Shown one piece after another: positions 10,132 to 20,935 of a DNA stretch of 64,000 bases; position 1 is the first letter of the stretch, and the number at the start of each line of letters is the position of its first letter. The notes below the pieces were generated by a model. That model was not told where the DNA came from and did no database searches. It saw only the letters and a list, made by a program, of their open reading frames with translations. The position numbers were made by a program, and so were the translations under genes. Source of the DNA: Diphasiastrum complanatum (lineage: Eukaryota; Streptophyta; Lycopodiopsida; Lycopodiales; Lycopodiaceae); contig CM055107.1 in assembly GCA_029204225.1 (NCBI GenBank), positions 17,144,809 to 17,208,808 on the forward strand, given 5' to 3'.

Positions 10132-11385
10132 TCAGATTGTTACCATCTTTGCAACTGGTGCAAATGTATCTTCATAATCAAGACCTTTAATCTGAGAGTA
10201 GTCTTTAGCACAAAGTCTTGCTTTATATTTATCGATAGATCCATCATGATTATACTTGATTCTAAATACCCACTTACATCCGATCACATACATGTTGTTT
10301 GGTGGCTCCACAAGCTCCCATGTGTTATTTGACATCAAGGCTTCAAATTCCTGGGTCATTTCTTCAACCCACTTCTTGGATTGAAAAGCTTCTTGGACAT
10401 CCTTAGGCTCTTCATCTGATATAAAAAGTGCATGATAGGAAGTTTTACCTCCCACTTGCCTTCCTTCTTCATCATATGTGAGCCTCCTTGGCTCAGATCT
10501 TGCTTGTGTAGACCTTCTTGGTGTGATAGCTTGAATCTGCTCCTCCTCAGGCCTTGGCCTCACCTCTTCTTGAATAGCATCAAGGTTGATGATTGATCTT
10601 GCATGAGTCTCTTTGATCTGAACATCATCCAGGTTAAATTTTTGATCTTTATGGAAGACCACATATCTACTAGCAACATTTTTGCTAGTAGAGGGCAAAT
10701 AAATCTTGTATGCTTTTTTAGTAGATGCATAGCCTACAAAAATTCCTTTTACTACACTAGAATCTTCCTTCTTCCTAGTTTCTATAGGTACATGCACAAA
10801 GCATACACATCCAAAAATCCGAAGATGATCTACCTTAGGCTTTTTCTTATACAACATCTCAAATGGTGTCTTTCCTCCTATTTCAAGATTTGGAAGCCTA
10901 TTACAAAGATAGTTTGCACTTGCAACTGCCTCTCCCCAAAATTCTTTAGGCAGAGAAGCTTCCAGCCTAATGGCTTTTGCACATTCACACAAAGTACTAT
11001 TTTTTCTCTCAACAATTCCATTTTGTTGAGGAGCATATGAACAAGAGAACTCTCTTTGAATACCCTCTCTCTCACAAAAGTCTTTAAACTTATTGGAAGT
11101 GTATTCCCCTCCACTATCACTTCTTAAAGCTTTTATCTTGAAAGGAAACTGCTTCTCTACATAAGCTTTCAAAGTAATAAAAACATCATAAACCATGGCT
11201 TTTGAAGACAACATATAGATCCAAGAATGTCTTGTATAATCATCTACAAAAGAGACAAAGCAGTTGGCTCCTCCTTTGCTCTTAGTTGATGAGAAATGAA
11301 CATCTGAGTGTACAAGTTCAAATGGTTGCTTTGTCTTGATACTTGATCTAGGAAAAGGCCTTTGTGTGACTTTGCCAGCACACAA
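10132..11385 (-). pseudogene. pol: Element C integrase to RT start, 417-codon open frame
   Basis: This is the longest uninterrupted frame in the window. It starts just after the HHCC zinc finger (GKVTQRPFPRSS) and holds the integrase core with D-D-E in HSDVHFSST, LRSDSGGEYTS and NGIVERKNSTL. The C-terminal GKGYE-like part GIFVGYASTKKAYKIYLPS follows, then the linker PRRSTQARSEPRRLTYDEE. It ends in the RT N-terminus, WELVEPPNNMYVIGCKWVFR to DTFAPVAKMVTI. A stop near 10130 and truncation at 10102 remove the RT palm. A frameshift near 11380 separates it from the upstream frame. Confidence 0.9.
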
Positions 11386-11910
11386 GCTTCACAAGGTAGA
11401 AGCTCCTTTGACAGTGTCTTTGGTAGACCAACAACTTTTCCTTCTTTGACCATAGATTGCATGGCTTTGAAATTGGGATGACCCAATCTCTTATGCCACA
11501 GATCCTCTTGTAGAACCTTGGTCTCATAAGCAATATTTGAAATGTTAGCACTCTCCCTAGAATCTAGTTTGTACAACTTACCAATTCTAGATCCTCTAGC
11601 AATAACTTCATTTTCTCTTGAGATTATACACTTGTCAGCTTGAAACTTGACATTCAATCCACTATCAAACAACTGTCCTACACTAATGAGATTCTTAGTC
11701 AATTTAGGTACATACAATACATCATGTAAGTAAAAAGATTTTGATGATGATGCATGTAATGGAATACTACCTATTCCTTCAATCCTACACTCTACATCAT
11801 TAGCAGTATAATTTGACCTTTTTGCACCTAAATATGGCATGAGATTAGTGAAAGAGTTCCTAGAACTAGACATGTGGGAACTAGCCCCACTATTCTATCC
11901 ACCAGACTTC
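11244..11910 (-). pseudogene. Element C protease end and pre-integrase region
   Basis: This part corresponds to 4345-4872 of element B. It contains SGASSHMSSSRNSF, DVLYVPKLTKNLISVGQLF and the zinc-finger halves LWHKRLGHPNF and CEACVLAKSHKGLF. The codon for the catalytic protease Asp reads AAT (Asn, minus strand, 11892-11894), next to an extra base, so the protease is dead. Frame 11873 to 11244 is open for 209 codons. Confidence 0.85.
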
Positions 11911-11989
11911 TTCATTCTTAAAAGGAAAAGATGAAAAAGTAGAAATCATTAATGAATCCTCTCTTTCACTCTCTACACCCTCACACTCA

Positions 11990-12485
11990 TCCTCATTAGT
12001 AAGGTTAGCTTGCTTAGATTGGTTCTTCTTCTTGAAACAGTTTAATGCATAATGTCCTTTCTTTCCATAGAAAAAACACTTGATCTTTGACAGCTTCTTC
12101 TTGCCACTGGATGTTGCACCTTGTGAGGACTGGTCCTCACCACCTTCTTTGGCTTTGTCCTTCTTGAAGTGTTGTTTCCTTTGCCCTTGCCTCTTGACTT
12201 GTCTCTGATGAAGAGTGCTTTGTCATCTCCACCATCTTTCAATGAAAGTCTATTGATCCTTAGCATCTTGTTCTCTTGCCTGCTTTCTTCAGCAATGAGA
12301 ACACCTTGCAGTGTCTCCGAGGATGGAAGATCCTCTTTGATAGCATAAGTCTGCACAATATTGTCATACTCATCTATAAGTCCATTTAGGACTACTTGAA
12401 CAAGTTCAGTGTTCTTAAGAGCATCACTAATACCAGCTAACTCTTGATGAAGATCCTAAACTCTCATGACATATGATGAGACACT
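11990..12485 (-). pseudogene. gag: Element C Gag, C-terminal half
   Basis: It corresponds to gag residues from about SSYVMRV onward in element B. It includes LNGLIDEYDN, MQTYAIKEDLPSSETL, NKMLRINRLSLKDGGDD and a zinc knuckle in which the second Cys is Tyr (CFFYGKKGHYALNC; codon at 12067-12069). Homology stops sharply at 12485, where gypsy RNase H sequence on the other strand begins. The missing N-terminal half is the D gag at 14506-14860, in opposite orientation. Confidence 0.85.
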
Positions 12486-13009
12486 ACTTGTATGGTAGTA
12501 AGTTTGTAGTGTATACCTTCTACGGATCTATATCTTTCGTTGAGAGAAAAATATGAATTAGATTCTCATTTTGGTCACATTTGGAACATTGTTCAGACCA
12601 GAAGAAATGTGGACAGTGTTGAGTCAGAAACACAAGGGACTCAACTAACTAAGAAAGATAAGAAGATTGTGGAATAGTCCACCATTCAAGATGGATTACT
12701 ATTTTGGAATGGAAAAGTTTGTGTACCTGGTGATGATGAGCTCAAACATAAGATTTCGTTTGAATGTCATGACATATCATGTGTAGGACATCTCGGTATA
12801 CACAGGAGTTTGGACTTGGTTAATAGGGAATTTTATTGGCCAAAGCTCAAGCCATATGTCGAGTCATATGTTGTTAAATGCAAACCCTGTCAACTAGCAA
12901 AGGTTGAACACCATAAAGCTGGTGGTTTGTTGCATCTGTTAGATATCCCAGATAAGAAATGGGAAAGCATATCTATGGATTTTGTACAGTATACTCCTAA
13001 CCTTGGATA
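12486..13009 (+). pseudogene. Ty3/gypsy RNase H end and integrase N-terminus (part of element G)
   Basis: The first bases read LYGSKFVVYT, the strand after the RNase H YLxG motif. From about 12690 one frame gives a chromovirus-type integrase N-terminus with its HHCC zinc finger: HDISCVGHLGIHRSL, FYWPKLKPYVESYV, CKPCQLAK, then GLLHLLDIP and WESISMDFV. The frame stops at the copia LTR at 13010. The fragment fits the broken end of element G at 14861, which lies on the opposite strand. Confidence 0.85.
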
Positions 13010-13731
13010 TGTGAAGATTATTAAAATATTATCTTTCTATCTCAAGTTTGGGGTCATGTCCATGATAATTTCCACTAGATTTTATGTTGTACACATAAGA
13101 AGTGTGAATTGAGCACATATCCTAGTTCAGATTTGAGTTAGATAGGCTCAATTGTAATGACATGCAGATATTTTGATAGCATGCAAAGTCTTACTGTATG
13201 CATGCAAGCCACATGCAATCAGTGCATGCAACATGCAAAGTAGTTTCTGTGATCTACACATGTCTAGACAATTTTATGAGTTGACATGCAGTACATGCAC
13301 CATACATGCATGTAGTTACACATGTGGATATCCGAGTAGGTGAATTAGTTCAGTTAAGTGGACTTTCCATGCAACTCCACTGTAGGAATTCGAGTCTCTC
13401 TCATGTAGGGAAAGCTGGGCATGTTTTGCCATATTGTGAATATTGAGATTTTGGTGTTTTGGACTCATTCTCTCTCTCTAATCAAGTTTTCTATGTATAA
13501 TTTTCTCTCTCTACCCAAGAGCAGCCTTTTTTTCCCATACGGAATACTTAGAATTATTTTTGACATTCATTTCTCATAGTGAAGAGTTAGATTTTTTCAT
13601 CAGATGTATGCCATTGTGCTCTTGCCTTAGATTTTTCAAGCATACTGTTCTTTGATCAATCTTGTGATCACAACACCTCAGTAAGATCCTGTAGGGTGTG
13701 TGGTGAAGTCACACATGCTAAAAACTTCACA
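13010..13731 (+). mobile_element. 5' LTR of copia element D (same family as B)
   Basis: A 722-bp LTR with termini TGTGAAG and CTTCACA, collinear with 1920-2649. The CATGCA cluster is present, with about eleven copies between 13161 and 13373. It is inserted in gypsy integrase sequence and followed by the PBS and leader. Confidence 0.9.
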
Positions 13732-13743
13732 TGGTATCAGAGC
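13732..13743 (+). other. Primer-binding site, element D
   Basis: TGGTATCAGAGC directly after the LTR end, identical to the PBS of element B. Confidence 0.9.
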
Positions 13744-14505
13744 TTCATGCTTTGAAGAGATGAGGGTGTATACATCAGATCATCAGTGTTTTTGCTTGCA
13801 GGAACTCGAATTTTGGAGAAGGATTCAAACTCGCTGAGAAACAAGCAATCTATGGACCATAAGTGGATCAAATCAAGGCTGATCTGATCCAACGGAGCTC
13901 TGTATGGACAGAGAGCTCACACGTGTGAAATCAGCCTCATTAATGAGTGCTACTTCTCAAGGAATGATCCAAATTTGATGTTCTATAGCTTGTTAGATAG
14001 GTATTGGAGAGTAGAATGTGTTGATATTGTTTCTAAATCAATTTGATTTGTTTTTAGAAGAGTTTTAGGCAATCAAATAGTTTGAGAGAGTACTCAACTC
14101 GTGAGATATGCCAAAGTGAGCACACATCTATCTTTTTCACCATTTTTCATCAATTTTCACTGTCAATCAAGTAGGATTGGATATAAGTGAGTGCTTTGAG
14201 GTCTTAGACTTTTCATTTCACACATATTATTGTGTTTGAGTTGAAAGTAAGCTCCTAGAGAGTTTTTCAGTACATTGAAACTCGTGAGAGAGATAGACTT
14301 CTTGCTTGCATGTGCTTCTTCTTTTGTGACTGAAGCAAGATCCAAATTCAAGTTAGATTGATTTTCTGTATTGAGAATTTGTTCTCACATCTGTTGCTAG
14401 ATTTCATAGGGTGGATCAACATATGTGTTAGATCCTAGATTGAGATAGCAAGCGACATCCTTTCAACTCCATTCTTTATCATTACTAGAATTTCTCACCA
14501 AGAAG
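13744..14505 (+). other. Untranslated leader of element D
   Basis: Collinear with the leader of element B (2662-3415). The short minus-strand ORF at 14163-14351 is not conserved as protein and is taken as chance. Confidence 0.75.
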
Positions 14506-14860
14506 ATGTCTTCATCTTGTTCACATTTCTTAAAGCACAGTGAGAGATTAACATCTTCCAATTATGCAATGTGGAAGATCAAAATGGAATCATTGTTGAT
14601 TCTACAAGATGTAATGGATATTGTGAGTGGAGCTGAAGAAGAACCTGCTACATCTAATGAAGCTGCAACATTCCACAAAAGAACTAGAATTGCCCTTCAT
14701 TTTATAAAAATGAATGTTACCAATGAGGTGTTAAGAGAGATCAATACATGCACCACTGCCAAGGAAGCTTGGGATACTCTAAAAACAATCTATGAAATCA
14801 AAAATACTTCTAGATTGCTTACACTTAGAAACCAAATATTTCTAAGTTATCAGAGAGTAG
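14506..14860 (+). pseudogene. gag: Element D Gag, N-terminal half
   Basis: Starts MSSSCSHFLKHSERLTSSN and is open for about 118 codons through YAMWKIKMESLLILQDVMD and IYEIKNTSRLLTLRNQ, better preserved than the B copy. Copia homology ends at about 14860, after the codons for SYQR. The next bases belong to gypsy RNase H on the opposite strand. The missing C-terminal half is at 12485-11990. Confidence 0.85.
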
Positions 14861-15703
14861 TTGCATGGATTACAACAAAAAATTCCTTTTCCTGCGTAGT
14901 ATAACACAACAGAGGACTAGAGAATTTTTTGCTCTCAAATGCTAGTGGCTTATCCATCTGTAATAGAACCGCTCCAATTGCAACATCACTTGCGTCCGTT
15001 CTCACGACGTAAGATAAATCTGGATTTGCAATTTATAACACGGGAGTTGAAACAATCATTGTTTTAAATTTTTCAAAACATTGATTCAATTTCTCGTTCC
15101 AAACAACAGGCGAACTAGGTTGATTTCTCTTTTTCTTTTTATGAACAACTCCTTTTGTCAGATTATTAAGCGGTGTTGCTAATTTAGCATAATCCTCAAT
15201 AAATCTCTTGAAGAAAAGTGTAAAACCTAAAAAAATGACTTTACTTGTCTCACAGTTCCTGAAATTGGCCACTCAATCACAATCTTGATTTTATCCTCAT
15301 GAATCTTGATCCCATTTACTGTGATCTCATGACCGAGATAAAGCAACTCTTGCTTAAAGAATTTACACTTGGACTCTTTAGCGTAGAGTAACTCCCGACA
15401 GAGTTTCATCAAGACGATTTTTAGGTGTTCTACGTGTTCCACCAAGGAATTACTATAAACGAGAATGTCATCTAAGAACACAACCACAAACTTCCCCAAA
15501 TATGGACGAAATAAATCGCTCATCATTTGCTGGAACGTTGCTGGAGCATTCATTAATCCAAATGACAACACTAAGAATTCATAATGACCAAATCTAGAAT
15601 GAAATCCTGTCTTTTGGACATCTTCTGACTTAATTCTTATTTGATGGTACCCTGTTCTGAGATCTATCTTGGTGAAATACCATGCTCCACCCAAGCGATT
15701 TAC
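14861..15703 (-). pseudogene. pol: Ty3/gypsy element G: RT and RNase H
   Basis: RT motifs are clear: [30 protein letters not shown] and the catalytic [11 protein letters not shown]. The connection follows (GHEITVNGIKIHEDKI, then the RT thumb ending in TPVL). RNase H follows with SYVVRTDASDVAIGAVL, LAFESKKFS and EKEFFVVIHA, where it breaks at 14861. Its continuation is the plus-strand fragment at 12486. A frameshift near 15230-15270 interrupts the frame. Confidence 0.88.
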
Positions 15704-16287
15704 AAGACACTTTTAATTTTTTTTAAAAGAAATTACGTTTTCTAAAAATTCATAAAAACCACTATCAGTTATTAATCAATCAAAATTGAAAATTCGATTC
15801 ACTATTCGATTCTTAATTTTACTATATTAATGTCCATCAGGCATGCAATACATGCAACATTAAACTGATTTTTTCACAATTACAGAATTCACATAAAATC
15901 AAGTTTTATGGAAATTGTCAATTATAAAACCCAGTTTTATATCCATCAGTCAGAGTACATGCGTATAACCACTCAAAACAGATCTAAACCACTTATGTTT
16001 TTTAGGGTTCTATGTGTTCCACCAAGGATTTACTGTAAACAAGAATGTCGTCTAAGAATACAACCACAAACTTCCCCAAATATGGACAAAATAAATCATT
16101 CATCATTTGCTAGAACGTTGTTGGAGCATTCATTAATCTAAATGGAAACATTAAGTTTCATAATGACCAAATCTAGAACGAAATCCTATCTTTTGGACAT
16201 CTTCCGACTTAATTCTTATTTGATAGTACCCTGTTCTGAGATCTATCTTGGTAAAATACCGTGCTCCACCCAAGCGATCTACAAGGT
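15419..16287. repeat. Direct duplication of about 285 bp within the element G RT
   Basis: 15419-15703 and 16001-16287 are direct copies of the same RT segment, 582 bp apart. Both carry ACAAACTTCCCCAAATATGG and GAGATCTATCTTGGT. Between them lie about 300 bp of AT-rich DNA without coding signal, including TGCAATACATGCAACATTAA. Confidence 0.8.
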
Positions 16288-17383
16288 CATCCGTCGGGTA
16301 ATGGATATTTATTCTTTATAGTCACTTTATTAAGCCCCTTGTAATCCACACACATCCGGAAACCTCCATCTTTCTTCACTTTAAGAAGAATAGGAGCACC
16401 CCATGGTGATTTACTAGGATGTATATGTCCCATCCTCAAATAGTTTTATATTTGATTTGAAATCTTTGTCTTCTCTTATTGAGAGAACCTATAAGGTTGT
16501 CTAGAGACAGGTTGACTTCTTGGAATTAACTCAATCCTATGGTCTACTGACCTAGATGGTGGTAAACCATGAGGTAATTCAGATGGAAAAACATCCCTAA
16601 ATTCATTTATGATATGTTCTTTCACTACTTGTTCATGATCTAAATTTACTGAGTTAAGAATTGCTGAGAATTCATAACTATTTAGATTTATTTCAGAAAC
16701 ATCCACAACTGGAATAGCACATATTGAAAAAACTTCATACTCAGAATAATCCAATGTCTCCATTTTATTAACTATAGAAATCTGGTCCAACGGACGTACA
16801 AAATTACTGCCAAATAATGTAACTACCTTATCACCCTCCTTGAAAGTGAGAACATGCTTCTCAAAATCAATTAACAGAGAAGGCGACTTACTAAATAACC
16901 ATTCGTAACCTAAGATTAAATTAGTACGAGTTAGGTCTAAAACATGAAAATTAACTAGGAGCTTCGGGACTTTTATGTTCCAAGTCTCCAACTCTGCTCT
17001 TGAAGCTAGATAAATTTTATATCTATGATTGTGTGTCCTTGCATCAAAACTAGGAGCCTCGGGACTTTTATGTTCCAAGTCTCCAACTTTGCTCTAGAAG
17101 CTAGATAAATTTTATATCTATGATTGTTGGCTTCAGTTTCCAAGCTGAGTTTCTGCACAAGACAAGAATAAATAAAATGATGAGTTGAACCACTGCCCAA
17201 TAAAATACTCACATCTTGATCTTTAATTGTGCCAATTAAACGGAAAAGTTCATTAGGCAAGAAAGAAGTAGTACTAAAAGAACATTCACACTCACAATCA
17301 GTCAGGTTAATTTCCAAAGTCCAACGACCAAATGTAGTGACTATGAAGAAAACGTTTTTGTATGCTACCAAACCGCAATACAC
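16001..17383 (-). pseudogene. pol: Ty3/gypsy element G: protease and RT N-terminus
   Basis: Read from the right, the frame shows a retropepsin, DVSILLGSGSTHHFI, whose catalytic Asp is Gly (codon at 17195-17197). Then come FHVLDLTRTNLILGYEWL and the RT lead-in VFPSELPHGLPPSRSVDHRI and PVSRQPYRFSQ. A stop follows near 16476, then [20 protein letters not shown] and the duplicated RT segment. The 200-codon stretch 16476-17078 is open. Confidence 0.85.
16953..17142. repeat. Tandem duplication, 95-bp period, in the element G protease
   Basis: The segment beginning AACTAGGAGC at 16953 is repeated from 17048 with few changes; both contain GGGACTTTTATGTTCCAAGT. As protein it repeats the NHRYKIYLASRA and LETWNIKVP segment. 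Confidence 0.85.
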
Positions 17384-18060
17384 AACCGTTTACTTGCTCT
17401 AATCGTGGAAAAAACCCTTTTCATAATATTAATGCATACTATCGAAAAACACTTGCCTCCTCTACTAGAGTATGTAATAAGACTTTTGGATACTGACGGA
17501 AAAATGATAAATATAAGAAATGCCTGGGTTCCTAGTATTCTAGTCACGACATACAATAATTTCACTCATCTAACATCAGAAAACCGTTTTACTACTTTAA
17601 TACAATACACAGTCACTTTTCTAAACCTGACCCAAAAAGACGGTCCGGTGCTCATAATACAAGTACATATGGAAGACGCAGCTATCATTGCCTAATTTGG
17701 AATGGTGAAGGCTACAAAAAACTAATACCTAGTACATAGGTATGATACTTCACTATCTACTCTTTCAGACAGAAACCACAATTGATTAGATCTCGATAGG
17801 GACATGGCAATTCAGAATTATCGAAATGATTAAGTCCCCACATAGTATTATCATGCTACAACTACGCAATGCTTTCTAAGTATCCTACCACTCCTTCAAT
17901 AAATGAAGGCAAGTATGGACTTCAAACACACATATTCCCACGGAAAACAAGCCAGTACAAAAAATAGAGACTATAAAAACCAACCGAGATGAAGTAAAAC
18001 CATACCTCAATGTGAATATAGGTGACCAAAAATCGTTGAAGTACTAGTCATGAATGCCGC
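17384..18060. other. No gene recognised
   Basis: This stretch should hold the gag of element G on the minus strand, but no Gag motif could be read. The 96- and 66-codon frames here show no family resemblance. Confidence 0.5.
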
Positions 18061-18950
18061 ATTTGGTTTGAGGTAGGTTTGCCTTTGTTCTTTAGAGAGC
18101 CGTTTGCACTTGTCATTTTCTGCCGATACTTGAACAGGTAGCGAGATCAGAGAACAAAAACTTTACCACAAGTCATTGGACGGATCCACAGGGCACCGAA
18201 AAAATCAGTAGGCAGGCAGGCTTTGTAGGTCGTAGATAGACAAGTAGAGAAGGTGGCCTCCAGCGAGCACCCAGAGAGCAGAAGTAGTGGCCAGATTGCA
18301 GGGGAAACAGAACAGCGGACAGTAGGTGAGGCAACAAGGATAGATGGGCAGATCGTAGGGCCTGCAGGTGGGTCGCAAGGCCAGCAGGTCTGATTTTTGC
18401 CTCATACAGGCAGTAGACAGGTCACAGCAGACAAGAAAACTGGAAAACAGTCATCATACAGACTGTGGCAGACTCTACAAGCCACGGACAACAAATGTGA
18501 AGTTTTGAGCAGCGATGAGAGGCCAAAAACAGGCCCAGAACGGGTCACAGGTGCCTTAGAAAACCGCAGACAGGTCATACAAGCATTTACCCAACTGTGG
18601 GCAGGCGGTACAAGTCACGGGACAGCGAAAGGGCCTGCAAACTGGCCGCAGGCAAACTGTGGCAGACTTTTGCGGGCTGTGGGCAACGATCATAGGCAAA
18701 AACTTCTGATTTTTGGTGATTACCAATGATGGGTAGGTCATAGTAGGCCGCAACCAGGTTGCCGCAGGTCTGAAAACATAGTAGGAGGCCGCAAATAGGC
18801 TTCGAGTAGGCCACCGACAGGGCTACTAGGTCAACGGTTGACTGGTACAACCACAGAGATCTGTAGTAGGCCACTGGTAGGGATAAGAAAAGGGCCGCAG
18901 GCCTGCAGGCTAGCCACACACTGTTTGTTGGCTACAGATCTGGGTTCTCA
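18061..18950. repeat. GC-richer region with degenerate GGCCGCAGGC-type repeats
   Basis: The stretch is richer in G and C than its surroundings. It repeats variants of GGCCGCAGGC, CTGTGGCAGAC, GGCCTGCAGG and GTAGGCC, mainly between 18300 and 18920. ORFs on both strands (about 110 codons) are probably by-products of base composition. It may be the leader of a gypsy element. Confidence 0.5.
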
Positions 18951-20500
18951 ACAATGTTACTCTCATAAAACTCATTCAACTCTATGCTCTCTCAATACGA
19001 GGGACAACCCTATAAACAACTCCCAATCATCCTTCTCCTACACTCAGCCCACACACATAATGAGCGTTCAACTCATTCAATCTAACAATCCACAAATGAC
19101 TATGCAACCCAACACTCCTATCACTACGCACAAGCACACTACAATGCAAGAGCGAGCTTAACCCAAGTAATCGAAACAAAACAAGTTTATACTCAACCCA
19201 CATCACTTTCCCATCTCTCAATAGCAACGGCAAGAAACAAATACCATTGATAATCACACCACATTTTCCCACCACAAATAACTACACAAGGTAGGAGCAA
19301 CATGCAACCAACCGATACACTCTACACATTCAGCCACCAACGTGCGACCCAACACTAAGCCACCACCAAACATTCTCAGCCCCCACACCTAAAATGGTAC
19401 GCACACAAAGCAATCATTTTCTTTTCCAATGCCAAACCAAAACAATCCATGATGCACTCCTACTAAGCAATAACCACCAACTCCACCTCTTCCACGACAT
19501 AAATGTAATTACACTAACAATGCATCAACAACCATGAAACAAGCATTACTAACCAGGCATCGATCCACAAGTACTACATAAAGTGAGAACAAGAATCAAT
19601 ATTGAACTCTCCAACTTAAGCATTCACCAAACATCCATTTCAAGCATCGAAGAAAAGGAAAGCACAATCCATCTCTCTCACCAAACAGAATTACCTCTCA
19701 ACATCTCACTCCCAAAAATACCAACTCCTAAAAATACTAACCAACAAAAGTACTAACTCTCAACACACATAACCTCAACACTAACTCTCAACACACATTT
19801 TATACACACTCTCAAATACAAAGAGTTGGCTCCTTTTTATAGGAAAACCCAAGTGTCCCCCTTCAAAATGAAGCTTTGCCAATTTTCATGCCCTTCAAGC
19901 CCTCTTTGCCATTTGTCCTCAACCCATTTGATAGTACACCTAGTGGCCTCCATAAGAGAGTGGGGGAGTGGTGCATTCAAGGCTCTCTTCCAAAACTAGC
20001 CAAGATGCCATTTTTGTCAAAGGCTAGGGAGGCCATTTAAGTTTCCCCTTTTGTACACCCTAGAAGCCCAAAATGTCAATGGCTAGTGGGTGTACCTCCC
20101 AAATTTTTTAGCCTCCAAGGTGTTTTGGCATTTCATATCCAAATTTTGGGTGAGGCCCTACTCCTATTTTTAGTAGGCGGCCTTCATTTTTTTCTTTGGG
20201 TACCTTCGTTTTTGGCCTTTCTGCGTTTTTTCAAGGGCCATGCGCCTACTGCTCATTTGTCTGGATTTTTGGTCGGTTGGGTAACCACTTGGCCCGCACA
20301 TTTCGTTAATTGCCCGTAAATTGCCCAAACTTTGCCATTAGGGTTTCTGTGACTCCTTGACACTGAATCCATATTTTTCGTCCCGTTTTTACCCGTAACT
20401 TTTCTTTCTCGGTTTTTTCTTCTGTGGTTGACTTTTTCGGCATTCATGACTAGGGCTCCCACGACAACACGGTTTCCCTGAAAAATACACTGAGTGATCA
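18951..20500. other. No gene; possible minus-strand LTR promoter region
   Basis: No coding signal. Runs of CTCAACACACATAACC-like repeats lie near 19740-19800. A TATA box on the minus strand (CTATAAAAAGGAGCC, about 19828-19843) sits in a context resembling the family M LTR promoter. An LTR is possible but its ends could not be placed. Confidence 0.35.
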
Positions 20501-20917
20501 TATATTAGTAAAAATGGACTCTATACATGGTGAGATTTTAGCACGGTCATACCGGCTATTTTTTTACAACTGGCCATTTTTTTGAAAAGCCGTAAAATAT
20601 TTACCGGCCATTTCTAAGGCCGCAAAATTTTCTCTAGCCTCATTTAGGGCGGGCTGGGACCCAATTCTAGGTGGACCGACACTTTTGGCTCGGTCTTACA
20701 AAACTTGACCACAAAATATTTTTGACGATTTTTTCGAAAGTCAGTTTCTTACTTTTAAACTGTGTCTAGCCACTTTAGGACGGGCTGGGACCCAATTCTA
20801 AGAAAATTTGTGCCGATTTTTCTCTAATAACCGGGTTTTACATGCCGATTTTTCCAATTATTGCAAGCTTAAATTTCAATAGTAGTCCGATTTTTCGTGC
20901 GAAAATATCGACTAACA
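20500..20917 (+). mobile_element. LTR-like end of a Ty3/gypsy element (plus)
   Basis: The stretch ends in ACTAACA followed by a PBS-like sequence. It contains two copies of GGGCTGGGACCCAATTCTA (near 20650 and 20781), 130 bp apart. The upstream LTR limit is not visible. Confidence 0.4.
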
Positions 20918-20918
20918 T

Positions 20919-20935
20919 TGGCGACTACCACTGGG
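20919..20935 (+). other. Possible gypsy primer-binding site
   Basis: TGGCGACTACCACTGGG follows a CA dinucleotide and one spacer base. It resembles the leader motif of Tat/Ogre-type plant gypsy elements (TGGCGACTCCACTGGG). The cognate tRNA was not checked. Confidence 0.4.

Noticed and set aside
10603-11040. 145-codon plus-strand ORF
   Set aside because: Antisense shadow of the element C integrase frame.
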